A stretch of DNA of 64,000 bases from Casuarius casuarius (Eukaryota; Chordata; Aves; Casuariiformes; Casuariidae), in the NCBI GenBank assembly GCA_003342895.1, contig PTFA01000112.1:1248874-1312873 (forward strand), written 5' to 3'. Positions 12,601 through 23,800 of the stretch are shown in pieces (positions within the stretch are counted from its first letter, which is position 1; every line of letters starts with the position of its first letter). Position numbers and translations under genes: made by a program. Below the pieces are notes generated by a model. That model did not search any database. It worked only from the letters and a program-made list of their open reading frames with translations, and had not been told where the DNA came from.

Positions 12601-14590
12601 TTGCTGGCCTTGATCAGGCTCCATGCAAAATGACTGTAGCAGCTGTGCCTCTACCCCTGTGCCTCCTGGGGTGGGGGGGAGAGTGCTCATGTTTGGCACA
12701 GGACACCTTGGGTCAGTGCTTGAGGAGATGCAGAGCTGTCTTTCACCTTCCAGGACAGTGCCTAGCCATCAGCTTGCAGTAGTTCTAGCAGATGGGCTAT
12801 CTCCATTGCTTTGAGGTTGTTGAAGGGGGAGTGATTCCACAGGTTAAAGCACAGGATGCTCTCCTGAGCAGGTGGAGACTTGCGGTCTGCTTCTTAGATT
12901 CTAAATAAATTGTTTAAATATTAAGTGAAATAAGTGGAGAGGAGACTAAAACCCAAGTGCTTATGCACTGGGTTATGTTGTTTTAAAAATTAAGGGTCAC
13001 TGGGTGATCACGCATGTGAATTCTACAGCAGAATTTCACTAAGTTATGTTTATAGAGACCCACTCAAATGGATGGGACACCAGGCTCAGGGCTGCCAGAC
13101 AGGCTTCATCTGTGGTACGTTACAAGACAGGTCAGCCAAAATGAAATCTCTTTGCAAGCTGCCTAATGAAGTGTATCTTGACCATCCATGACAATGTTTT
13201 CTGTAATGATACACTATAATATACACTTCAATTTTGACCTACTTAGAGAGGTGAAAGAAAGTTTCTCCCAGCAGTAGGCTTGTGGAGAAGGTCTCTGTCT
13301 CATTCCATAAGGCTGCTGGCCTGGAGAATCTTGTACTGTCTGGATAGCTCCTCCTTCATGTGGGAGGTGGATGACATGTGGAGCGGGAGAGATTGTCATC
13401 TGTACAACTGTATGTATGTGGTAGGTGTAATGAACACCAGCACCTCTCCTTGATTCAGCATCACTCAAAATTAGGCCTTAAATTTCAACTGCAGTGTGAT
13501 CCTCCATGCAGCTACCTAACCGTAAAGAAATAATCAAAGAAACAAATTATTTAAAGTGTCATCACACTCCAAAATGTGAAAGGCCAAGTTTTGTTTAGGA
13601 AAGCCTGGCAACAATATGCTGTTTCTGTGTTTTAATGGAAAGAACATCAGGCTTGGTGCTTTAGACTTTTAGTTCAATAGTAAAGCACAGCTGGATAGCA
13701 GACCTTACAATTTGTCTGTGCATTTTCCCTGAAATAATTTCTGAAGTCTTTTGATATTGTTGCTCATTACAATTCTGGTGACTTTTTCTTTGATGTCCAG
13801 AGGCAGAAACAAATAGTTCCAATAAAATATCAACAGAGCAGCACTGCCGATACACAAAACAGTTCAGTTCGTGAAGCTGAGTTTTAGTCTGCAGGCCACC
13901 TCCTTTTTAAATTACTCTATCAACAAACTGGCACTTGCTAATTGCTTCAGTGGTATAGTTATAACTGCAATGTCCTGACAAACCTGAATCCAACAGTAAG
14001 ATGTCTGTGAAGGGACTGTTCCATGCCCAGTATATGTTTTTAAAAAATGCTATTGCTGTCTCATGATTGAAACAAAAAAAAAAAAAACCCTTTATGAATG
14101 AATTTCAGCTTCCATGACCATAGAGATGACAAGTTAATGGATCCATTTGCACTCTGTGGGTAAGGATTTATCCATGCAGTTCCTCTTAATGTTAATGGGA
14201 GTTGTGTAGCTGAATCCCAGACTTGCCATGCTGAAAACTTACCCCTAACTCTCCAAGGAGAAGGGTGCTAATTGGATTGCTGAGTTTAAATCCTTCTGCT
14301 AGTCAGTCTATGGAAAGGATTTAGCACTGGCTCTGTAAAAGGCTTTACATAGCTTTGCAGTGCAGGGCAGGGGAAGATTTTTTTTTTTCTTTCTTGTGAT
14401 TAATTGCAAGGCTTGAGGTGACAGGAGACATAATGAAATTCATAAATGCCAAAGGCCGTCCCTAGTCACATTCCTGGCTGTTGGTTTAAGTTAGAAACTG
14501 ACAGAAGTGTGAACAAATCAAGGTTGCTCTGATAGCCTTTCAGTCACAGGGAAGAAAAAGTAACTGACAATGAGAAACCACTGGAGGTGC

Positions 14591-14596
14591 TTTAAT
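14591..14596 (-). terminator. GNB1L: Candidate poly(A) signal ATTAAA for GNB1L
   Basis: On the minus strand ATTAAA lies about 450 nt after the stop codon and is followed by a U-rich stretch in the transcript sense. It is the common variant signal rather than AATAAA. I saw no canonical AATAAA closer to the stop on this strand. Confidence 0.3.
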
Positions 14597-14710
14597 GGGT
14601 ATAAATTCTCAAGAAAGAGTCATATTTTACACTGATTCAGATCCTTGGATACATACATGACTTACAAACAGATGTATTCTGCCCCCACGGCAGTCTGAGG
14701 GATTCCAGTC

Positions 14711-14805
14711 CCTTTTCACAAAAGAAGAAATTGGCATGAGTTATTCAAGCAACTTGCCAAAGAAAAAGCCATGGCAAAGCCTGCAACAGAACTCGGAGCT
14801 ACTTG
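14711..14805 (+). repeat. MIR-like CORE-SINE remnant
   Basis: The string contains a diverged form of the MIR core: an AAGAAGAAATTGGCATGAG-like stretch, then CAAGCAACTTGCCAAAG, then GCAACAGAACTCGGAGC. This parallels the MIR order of gaggaaactgaggc, taacttgcccaagg and gcagagccgggatt. The match is from memory and by eye. It lies in the candidate GNB1L 3'UTR. Confidence 0.5.
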
Positions 14806-15045
14806 TCCCGTGTCTTCACTCATGACTGGCTCTGCTCCACTTGTTATAAATTTTAAAAATCAACTCCCCGATCTGGAAAACAAAACTTGCAACATTGCAG
14901 TTGAACAAGCAGCATAACAACTAATCTAACACTTTCCAGGGACTCTCACTTCAGCTTGGAAATAAGCTCTATTGCTTCCCCACATTCAGGTTTGAATTAC
15001 TGTTTCACCAGTCCTGCTTTCTAGCCCATGAAAGTGTAGAACATG

Positions 15046-15312
15046 TCATGTCTCAGTATATATTGACCAGATACTGATGCGGTGATCTTTTGAGCCAGCT
15101 GCTAGCACTCTCTCACTTGGGTTTCTGTGATCTGAGAAGGACACACAATGGACAGTTGCTGTGTGGTAGTCCAGCACTGCTAAGGGCTTCATTTTTTTCC
15201 AGCCGAAGATCCTGATGCGATGATCCCACCCTGCTGTTGCTAAGATCTTCTTGTCTGAACGGATGGTAATATCAGATATGCCAGAGTTGACAAGTTTGTG
15301 TATTTTGTGAAC
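15046..15312 (-). CDS. GNB1L: GNB1L coding exon 6 (terminal, residues 241-328)
   Basis: The acceptor is TTTCTCACTCAG before 15312, with a good pyrimidine tract. The exon opens in phase 0 with VHKIHKLVNSGISDITIR, carries KILATAGWDHRIRIFGW and LAAGSKDHRISVWSIYTET, and stops at TGA 15048-15046. Against human GNB1L as I remember it, the last blade has a few extra residues (SDHRNPSERV, 300-309) where human has a short TADG turn. Confidence 0.95.
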   Translation of the reverse strand, partial: VHKIHKLVNSGISDITIRSDKKILATAGWDHRIRIFGWKKMKPLAVLDYHTATVHCVSFSDHRNPSERVLAAGSKDHRISIWSIYTET

Positions 15313-16258
15313 CTGAGTGAGAAAGTTTTAAAAAATTTGATATCCTCTATAAACAAAAGAAAAAGTAACCTTTAGGGATTTCAGAAGCTACAGTACCCAC
15401 CCATAAACACTGGTGTCAGGCAGGTAGTGCATAGCTTTTCATCATGTGATGGATGATGTCCCAGTGAGAACAATTATAGACAAGAGGTGGAAAAGCCCTT
15501 GCCCTGAGCCCATCTCCAGCACCAGTCTCTCTCTCTCTTTCTTTCTTTTTCTTTTTTTTTTTAAGCATCTCTTTTATGTTTTAACTCATATTGCATTTAA
15601 AACTATTTATATTCTATCACAGTTGAAATTCTGAGTCAAGGGTTTGAGTTTGAGATTCGGACTACACATCTTTGTCCTACTAGCTATTCTTGTATGAGCT
15701 GCAAAGTTCAAAGCTATGGCTGTATATTTTCCCACTTCTGCACTATTCCCATGCTGATATTCTAATCTAGTGTTTAACTACTAAATTGCTACTTACTTCT
15801 ACTACTGTGGCCCCTCACAAAAACCCCAATAAGCTGTGGTAGCATTCACCACAGTCTTGAGAAAGGAATGCTTCCAGGAATTAGGTTACGGTGTCAGGAA
15901 ATCTGTATTTCAAGTACTCCTTCCCAAGAGACTTTTATTTACACCAAATTCCAAGAAGGGGATTATGAACAAGTTATTGATTTCAATCTTGGAAGCCTTT
16001 TCTTACTGCTTGGCGACTACTGGGGCACAAACTTCTGAGGGGTATGACTAAATTGGAAGGCATTTAGCATCCTCCTTGAGGCACTAGGACTGCACACTAC
16101 TTAGCCCTCAGAAAGAAAGTTTTCATTTGGAGTATGGAACTTCCTCTGAAGTGCAAGGAAAACAGACTCAGTATTAACACACTTCTGCTAGTCTCACCTC
16201 AGGTAACTTGTGTTAGTCAGCAGTCCACCTCTGAAACACATGCAGTATATGCATCACA

Positions 16259-16289
<31 letters not shown>

Positions 16290-19200
16290 CTGAAATAATA
16301 GCATAGCCTTGTCACAATGCAGAAAAGCCTTCTGAGTGTACTCTGATCTTTGCGTGCAGTTATCTATATGCATAATTCAAGCTTACAGTTGGAAATGTCA
16401 TGTTAATGCTTCCCTGTACCTAAAACCTAACACATAGCTATCTTGTACCAAAGCTTAACTCAGTGCATGTGTTTGTTTTAATACACTACATGCTGTTTAC
16501 TGCTTTCCTCTGGAGGGAAGGAGTTGAAAAGCACATTACATCTGAGTAATTTTCCTCCAAGAAGGACATTGCATGACGCATAATCAGTACATGTTTTTCA
16601 TGAATATATTGGTTGCAGATCACATTAAGTATAATATTGGATCTAGAAAACTAAAACCTGTGGAATGCTAGTCAAAGTTTGTTTCGGATACAGTTGAGCA
16701 CATCTTGGAATCTTACAGGAACAAAGCTGTAAGTAGTTATTTTTTCAGCTAATAAGTATCTAGCGCTTCACTCAAGCAGCAATATATCTAAAAGATATGC
16801 AAATTCAATGAGAAAAAAGGCTAACTGAAACTTGGTATGTGCTTCTTGCATCTTCCATACATTCCTATTTTAAACAGGCCCTGAAGAAGGTGTCTACACC
16901 CAATTCAGGACAGGGGATAGCAAGTATTTCTAAAGCCTGATCAGCAGTAGGAGGCTGTATGTAGCCTCTCTGTGGGGGGTTACAACATGTTCTGTAAAAT
17001 CTGTGCTTTTTGCTGGTACGTGTTTTATTCCAAACTCCCCAGTTATGCTAATGTAGCATGGCTTCAGTGGGATTTTTGTTGGCATATGTGTACTGGCAAG
17101 GGGAGGATTTGTTACTGACATCACTAGCCTGGCAAAAGTAAGATGGGCCTTGCTCTGTAACTGAGGTTATTAGCTAATGGCTATAACCAGTCCTGGGTGT
17201 AGTGTTTCCCATCATTACTGTCAGTTACGTGGGCAAGATCCATACAGCAAAATCATGACGACTGGGAGGAACTGCATGTCATCAGCAAGCTGCAACTTGA
17301 AAATGAAGCCTATAATGGTAATGCCTTTTGGCTACAGAACATGAGGGAACAGTGGGCATTTGTGCATGATACACAAATACTGGAGGTGAGAAAGGAAAAC
17401 AAAACAGAGTAGAACAACTTGCTCAAGGTATGCATAGCCAGGTGAAATCCTATTGCAGGGATTTCGGCTATCCAGTCACTTATGGGCAACTATTATAAAC
17501 ATATGCATACCAATGTATTTTAAACAACTTAGAAAAGAAAGGGAAAAGCTGAGGTGAGCTGCTTTCAGCCAGTCACAGCCCAGACAACTGTGTTCACTAG
17601 CAAACACGTTAATAAACTTTGACATGCTGAGGCCAACAGATATCTACCTCTCCTTCCTTTCTGAACACATGGCATCTATGATTTTTTTTTTCTAATCTCC
17701 CTTTCCTGCACTCCAAATCATGTCTTTAAGCCCTATTCTTAAATAGAGAAATAGCCAATATGGTGGTGACAGCAACCCGAGCTTCAGATTTTGAGAAACC
17801 TTAGTAAACCAACCAAAGAAACTTGTGTGCTTATTTACATTACAGCTTACAGATTTTTTTTTTCTTGTCATATAAAGTAAGGAGCTTCTGCGATTATCAC
17901 ATTTCTCAACTCTGCTTTGTTTAGTCACCTGCAGAAGCTGTTTACCTCGTATGTTCTTCTGCCACAAACATCATCACTTAATTATACTATCTCATCCAAA
18001 TCAGAAGGCTCATAACCAATCCAGTCATTTGCTGACAGTGATGATTTCAGCAACTTTCTGGTAGAAGACAATACACCAAACTTCCCCATAGGGATAAACT
18101 ATGAAGTTACCTTCATCATCTATTCATTGACACACTGGAACATTGCCACTTAAAACAGAGCTGAAGTACCATCATTGCGTCATTATTTCTCCAACGGCAG
18201 ATAGCTATGCACCACGTTTACTTATTAAAACCTTTTAGAATAAAAATAACGTGCCACTGAGTGGCTTTCCAATGTCTACCATTACCTCAGGTACCTGGAA
18301 TGTCAGAAAAAAATCCCCATCTGGTTTATATTATTAATGCAATTGTGGAAAAAAACTTAATCTATGTCCTTGACAATTTCTAGTACTTGTATAAGAGATG
18401 CATTTTATTACGGAATTCACACTATCTGTGAAGCACAGAAACAATACTTATGGTTTACAATACTTGGCATTTAAATTTCTTTTGAGAAAAGTTACTCTCT
18501 CTCAGTGCAATGTGCTGAAGCTGTAATTAACCCTGCATCTCCTGGGCATGTGAACACTCTGTGGAAAACAATACCTGGAATACTTCAGGTGAACAACTCA
18601 AGGGTTTATTTTGCTCATGAGTCATACCTGTACCCTGTATTACAGTTAACTCGTAACTGAAATGTGCTGTGGAGAACAATATTTTCTTTATCAGATTATC
18701 ATGAACTTAGGAAAAAGCAAAGCTATAGTGAATATGAAGGAATAGCCTCCTCTCCAACACAAAGCATTTGAAACTGTAGGAAACTTGTCATGATGTCAGA
18801 TTTCTTGCGCCTTGAACTTAGAAAACTAGTCTCAATACCAAGTTTCTTACTGAAACTTTTCTGCTTACCTTTCCCTCTGCTTCCCTGTGCTAAGGACTCT
18901 ATCTCCAGGTATAGGCGTGTGCCAGCAGTGACAGGAAGAACCAACTGAAGGCTGTCACCGGNNNNNNNNNNNNNNNNNNNNNNNNNNNNNNNNNNNGGGG
19001 AGCAAAACAAAACCATGACAACTCTGTACCTGACTTGTTAAACACATCTTTATCACATGCACTTAGCACTCCTTCACTACTTATTCAGTCTAGAGGACCT
19101 CTTTTACCTTGTGTCTTATTGATCAGTAAAGTACAGGCTTTTGCCTCAGGATCTGGTGAGCACTGTCTCCTCTCAACTTCATTTCATACAGCTGGATTTA

Positions 19201-20826
19201 TGCTGTATGCACTGGGGTCCTAGTGCCCTACCTATCTGTACATGCTAATTCTGTGGTGATGCCTAATAAATGGTGTGTCTTCACAGCATCCCTGCATGTT
19301 ACGTCACTGTTAGATGTCCAAGCACATGTTTTTCTTCCTCTAACTCCTTTCAGAAACAGCATTAACTCACCACACTACTTAAAACATCTCCACAAAAGCT
19401 GCAAGCTGGAATAGCAGTTATTGTTTTTCCATGAACTGGCATATCTAGCAGCTATCTTCTCGAGGATGCTATGGGAGTAGATGGGCTGGTTAAGGTCCTC
19501 TTCTTTGTGTGTTCAGGGGCCAACTACTGTATTAAAAAAGGTTGAGGTACTCAGCAGTGAAGAAGCTATGTAGGGCCCATGTTCACTTGCATGAGCTTTT
19601 ATTTACGTACTTCATTTCCACACCTAGTTAAAACCTACTTAACCCCTTGGCACTGTTGGAACACTTGCTAAAGTTGTCTAGATTAAGCAATATTTATTGC
19701 CATTCACCAGTGTAGACTGAACTGGTGATTATAAGATCTCCTTCTAAACCAGCCATTTCAGGTATGTGCAGCTCAGACACAAACTGATACATCCAATTAA
19801 CTTATTTTTCCCTATCTCAGACTAGGGCCCTCAAAGATGTCAAAGGAAGCTGGCTGCCTAAACCACACTTCCTCTTGGTGGTAGCTGGGCATCTGAATCA
19901 CACCTACGCTTTTCATTTGTGAAGTATTTCATGGAATAGTTCTGCCTTTCTTACAGTGGAAGGAAAGCTTTATCCATTCAAGCAGAACCTTTGGAAAAGC
20001 AATCCTTTGTTTCTCATTTTTATAACTCATTTATAATGTTTAGTACATTCCGAGGGCTGGATACTACTAACATGATAAATGAAGATATAGAGGCAATGGC
20101 TTGAGTAATGCTAGGCCTGTGTGCCTGTTGCAACTTTGGTAAAACCAGAAACATGTGAGAGAAGTTTTTTTTTTTTTTTTTTTTAAATCCTCACCATCTT
20201 TCGCTAAGCCTAGTCACATAGCATAGTGATAATCTGTGATTAATTAGCTAGAGATCTGCAACAACTCCTCTTCATGACTAAATATTTTTTTTAGTCCATC
20301 AAACTGTTAGTACAAAGTGGGATAAATGACACTAGAGGGCCAATGATCCTGACCTGGAGGTTCTGTTGCTCATTGAGGCTCCAGATGCTAAGCACCTTTT
20401 CAGATGAGCCTGAGATCCCCTTGGCCTTCTCTGAGTCAAAGTCAAGGCTCATCACTGGCTCCTGATGGCAAACAAGTTGGCTCAACGCTTTTCCCATTGA
20501 CAGATTCCAAAGGATCACTGATCCATCTTCATAGCCAGCCAGAAGCCAAGGTTGAGAACCAGAGTCCAACTGATCAAGAAACATAAAAAGTAAAGAGTTT
20601 GTTAGGAAAATCTCATCCACAGTTAGGTTTCAATCCAGGCACCAGAAAAAAAATGAAAATGTTGACTGGCATAGAAGTGAAAAGTTAGAAGTCTGAAACA
20701 ATGCAACCATTAAAGACAAATTTTGATATTCCATCCACATTTATAAAAAAAATTATTATGTAACTCTTGACACTCTTTTTTTTAATATGTTTTTTATATA
20801 TATTTAAAAAGAAACCACTATATATA

Positions 20827-20873
<47 letters not shown>

Positions 20874-23800
20874 CAGAGAGAAAGAGGGTGAGGAGATTAA
20901 TATATAAAAATACTTTACTCTCTGAAAATCCAAATTATCATCCTCAACATCACCTGAACAAAATTCTTGTGCCTGAAGTCTGGAGTCTTCAGAAGCTCTA
21001 CTTCATGGCCTAAACTTCAGTTGTGCTCCTTAAAAATATTACTTAGAGCAACTGAGGTACAATCATGCTATACAAAACTGTATGGATATTGAAAGAAGTC
21101 CCATGCACAAAGATTCTAGTTTCACTTTGCCAAGTGTGGGGTTATACATACAGAGCATTCACCCAAGTGCCTGGCAGTGCTTAAAGAAAGATAGACACTG
21201 AACCTCTCTTAGAAGCTCTGAGTGAGTTACCAAGGGGTTAACGGGCGCCTGAGTCCTACTGTAACCAATTGAGAGCTATTTTGATTAACGATGTCACAGG
21301 CCAAAGGGCATGGCACCCTGGGCAGACACCTAATTTATTTAAGCCTCTGAAATAACTCAGAGAAGGGAACATTACTGGATTACATGTCACACTTAAGGAA
21401 AATATTCATCATTGCTCCAGCCAAAAGACTAATGACCCTGTAAGCGGTAACTGGTTATGTGAGTGAAGATGCAAATCCCTAATGAAAAGCAACTAAGAAA
21501 CTGGCATCTGTTAATGCCAGTTATGTCTTCAATAGGAGAAAAGCCACCAAAAGCGATCTGGGGATTATGGCTACCTCATACAGGGACATCTCACCCTAAT
21601 GCATTCATTAGGTTATTCAGTTCTTCTTGAACACCATCTGATCCTACAGGATTCCTTTGTTTTGTATTCAGTTCAAAAGAAAGTTAAAGGAAGTTTATTA
21701 AGAATTAATTTTTACTGGCAGCATATTATTGAAAGAGGTTCTTTCGAACTGACTGGCTGTCAATGATGCAAACCTGCACTGGCCAAAGACTCACAATCTC
21801 TATTAATGGTCCAGACTATTCTCACACTGGTTATTATTTGTTCTAGGGGGAGTTAAACTAACAAGAGATGGGTGGTCTAGGTAATAAGACTGCTGAGTAA
21901 AAGCCTCATGTTCTTTCTTGGATTTATTCAGCCTAAAGAAGTGTTTAAGCGAGGAATGAATCTCACTGAGCAGGGTAGAAAATTGCCCCTAAAAATGAGG
22001 AAGCCAAAGGGAAAAATCTCCTACATCTCCCTTCTGAGCAGGACTGTCTACACCTGGGATCCTGCAGGAGCGCCATTCTTTACTTTAAGATCTCTTTTTC
22101 TTTTTTCTTTCTTTTTTTTTTTTTTCTTTTTTTTCTTTTCCTTTTGAAAAGGCAGGGAGCATGGTCTGGCTACAAAGGAAAAAAGAATGGGCATGAGTTT
22201 CCTGTCAAATCTTTTTTGCTAAAATAATAAAACTTCAAGTCAAAAACATATATCAAATATTTGTGAATTAATGTTATATCATCAGGTATTTTGAATGAAG
22301 GCTATCTGCTTTTTGGGGGAGGGAGAAAAACTTTTAAAAAAATCTGAGTGAAAGAAACATTTAAGTATTTATTTATATGTAATACATGGTAAAAGCTTCA
22401 AAGAAAAATGAAATACTTCATAGTGCTTCAGTTAAGTTTTAAAAAGCCCCCAGTTTGGGCAGCAAACCAAAAAATCAATTATTTGTACAGCTCGTCTACA
22501 AGCACACAACTCCTCCAGAGCCCTGGGGCTCTATATAAGGTATAGCTTTCATTAGCCAATGAAACAAGATACGGATGGGCAGGGTCGGCGCCTCTGCCTC
22601 ACTCAAAATGGGATGGACAGATCACAGGTACTCATTACCCAGGAGCCCTCATTAAGGCACGAGAGACAGCCAGGGGCTCAGCATCATGGAAAATGCCACG
22701 CTAAAACACATCATCTTCTACTATGGGTACCTTAACTGAGATTTGAAAAACAGTAATTTGCGGGTGAGATCTAAGATTGGGCTAATTTAAAAAAACAATC
22801 AAATCATTGCCTTCTCTGAAATGAAGGTCTCCCCCACATCTCCCTCCTGACTTTCCCAAATTATATGAAGTATAATATTTTAGTAAGTACATATACTTGA
22901 AATTAACCAGTAAAGGCTATTGAAAGATCAGGGGGCTCTCAGTCTGATGCCTGGACTTACCAAGCAATGGCTCACAACAGCCTATTTTCTTCAGTTGTTA
23001 ATAATGGACACTTTTGGAGAAACATCTTCACCACTCATGTTCTGGTTTCAGGGGAAATTTTAAAATATAAATCATTGTTCTTCCTAAGCAGAACATTTTG
23101 TTGTTGCATTTGGATAACTGTCAAGGAAGGAAGAAAAGGTGATCTGCTGTCAACTCAGCAGGAATAATTGCTATAGTTTATATAAAGTAATAACTCTGCA
23201 TTTCCAGTTTCTACATGTATTATTCCTGTTCAATTATTTTGTTTGCACCATTACGCAACATGATGCCTTCCCCAGGGAGTGCAGAAAAAAATTAAGGGAA
23301 GACTATCCTTACTCCTGCAAATGCTACCCCACCCAATTAGTAATAGCAGGAAGGTGTGAAGCTCAGGGGACAATGTATTTAAGAATATGAACCTTCACAA
23401 GCAAAAAAACCCCCCATCGCATGAACTAATACTTTTAAGCACAGATCTACCAAAATGAGAATAAAAAATAGTCTCAAACCAACAAAATACACTGATGCCA
23501 GCTTTTTAACAGCTTAGAAGAAGCCAGTGAGGATTAATCCACAAGCCTAACTTAAGCCTCAATTTCCTTCCACTCTACAACAAAGTTTCTAACTCAAGCT
23601 GTTGCTAGTAAAGCGTATTGTTTCACTGATGCATGGATCTTTCTTTTTTTTCTTGGCGTGCAGAAAAATATGATGATACATGGCAGCAGTCCCCCAAAGT
23701 CTTGTTGGACAACAACCCTGAGCAGACTTCCTTCAGACCATTACGTGTCTCTCTCTCCTTGTCAGCCTCTGTTTCAACTTGTTAATTTACTGTGCCATAA

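Larger units (their letters stand above)
871..14574. other. TBX1-GNB1L intergenic region (may include distal TBX1 3'UTR)
   Basis: This is about 13.7 kb of AT-rich, mostly unique sequence between two convergent 3' ends. No exon, RNA gene or intact mobile element is recognised. It contains a 10-bp tandem repeat (2291-2330), a poly-C/(AC)n microsatellite (4517-4558), a G4 plus alternating purine-pyrimidine palindrome (5414-5470) and a cluster of CATATG palindromes (6330-6681). Open frames of 60-200 codons exist, but they lack family signatures and overlap each other on opposite strands. Confidence 0.7.
14575..15045 (-). other. GNB1L: GNB1L candidate 3'UTR
   Basis: The sequence downstream of the GNB1L stop on the minus strand runs to a candidate ATTAAA poly(A) signal at 14596-14591. 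It contains a MIR-like CORE-SINE remnant (14711-14805, plus orientation, so antisense to the mRNA). The 3' boundary is inferred from the signal alone and could be further downstream. Confidence 0.4.
15313..20353 (-). other. GNB1L: GNB1L intron between coding exons 5 and 6
   Basis: This is about 5.0 kb of intron with GT at 20353-20352 and AG at 15314-15313. It contains a pyrimidine tract (15526-15562), a (TG)n microsatellite (16264-16289), a MIR-like fragment (17380-17470), a 35-base N gap (18962-18996) and a T20 run (20165-20184). No other exon is recognised. Confidence 0.85.

Noticed and set aside
20291..20620. 109-codon frame starting MDEIFLTNSLL taken as a standalone gene
   Set aside because: Only 20354-20569 matches GNB1L. 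The flanks are intron readthrough beyond a clear acceptor and donor.
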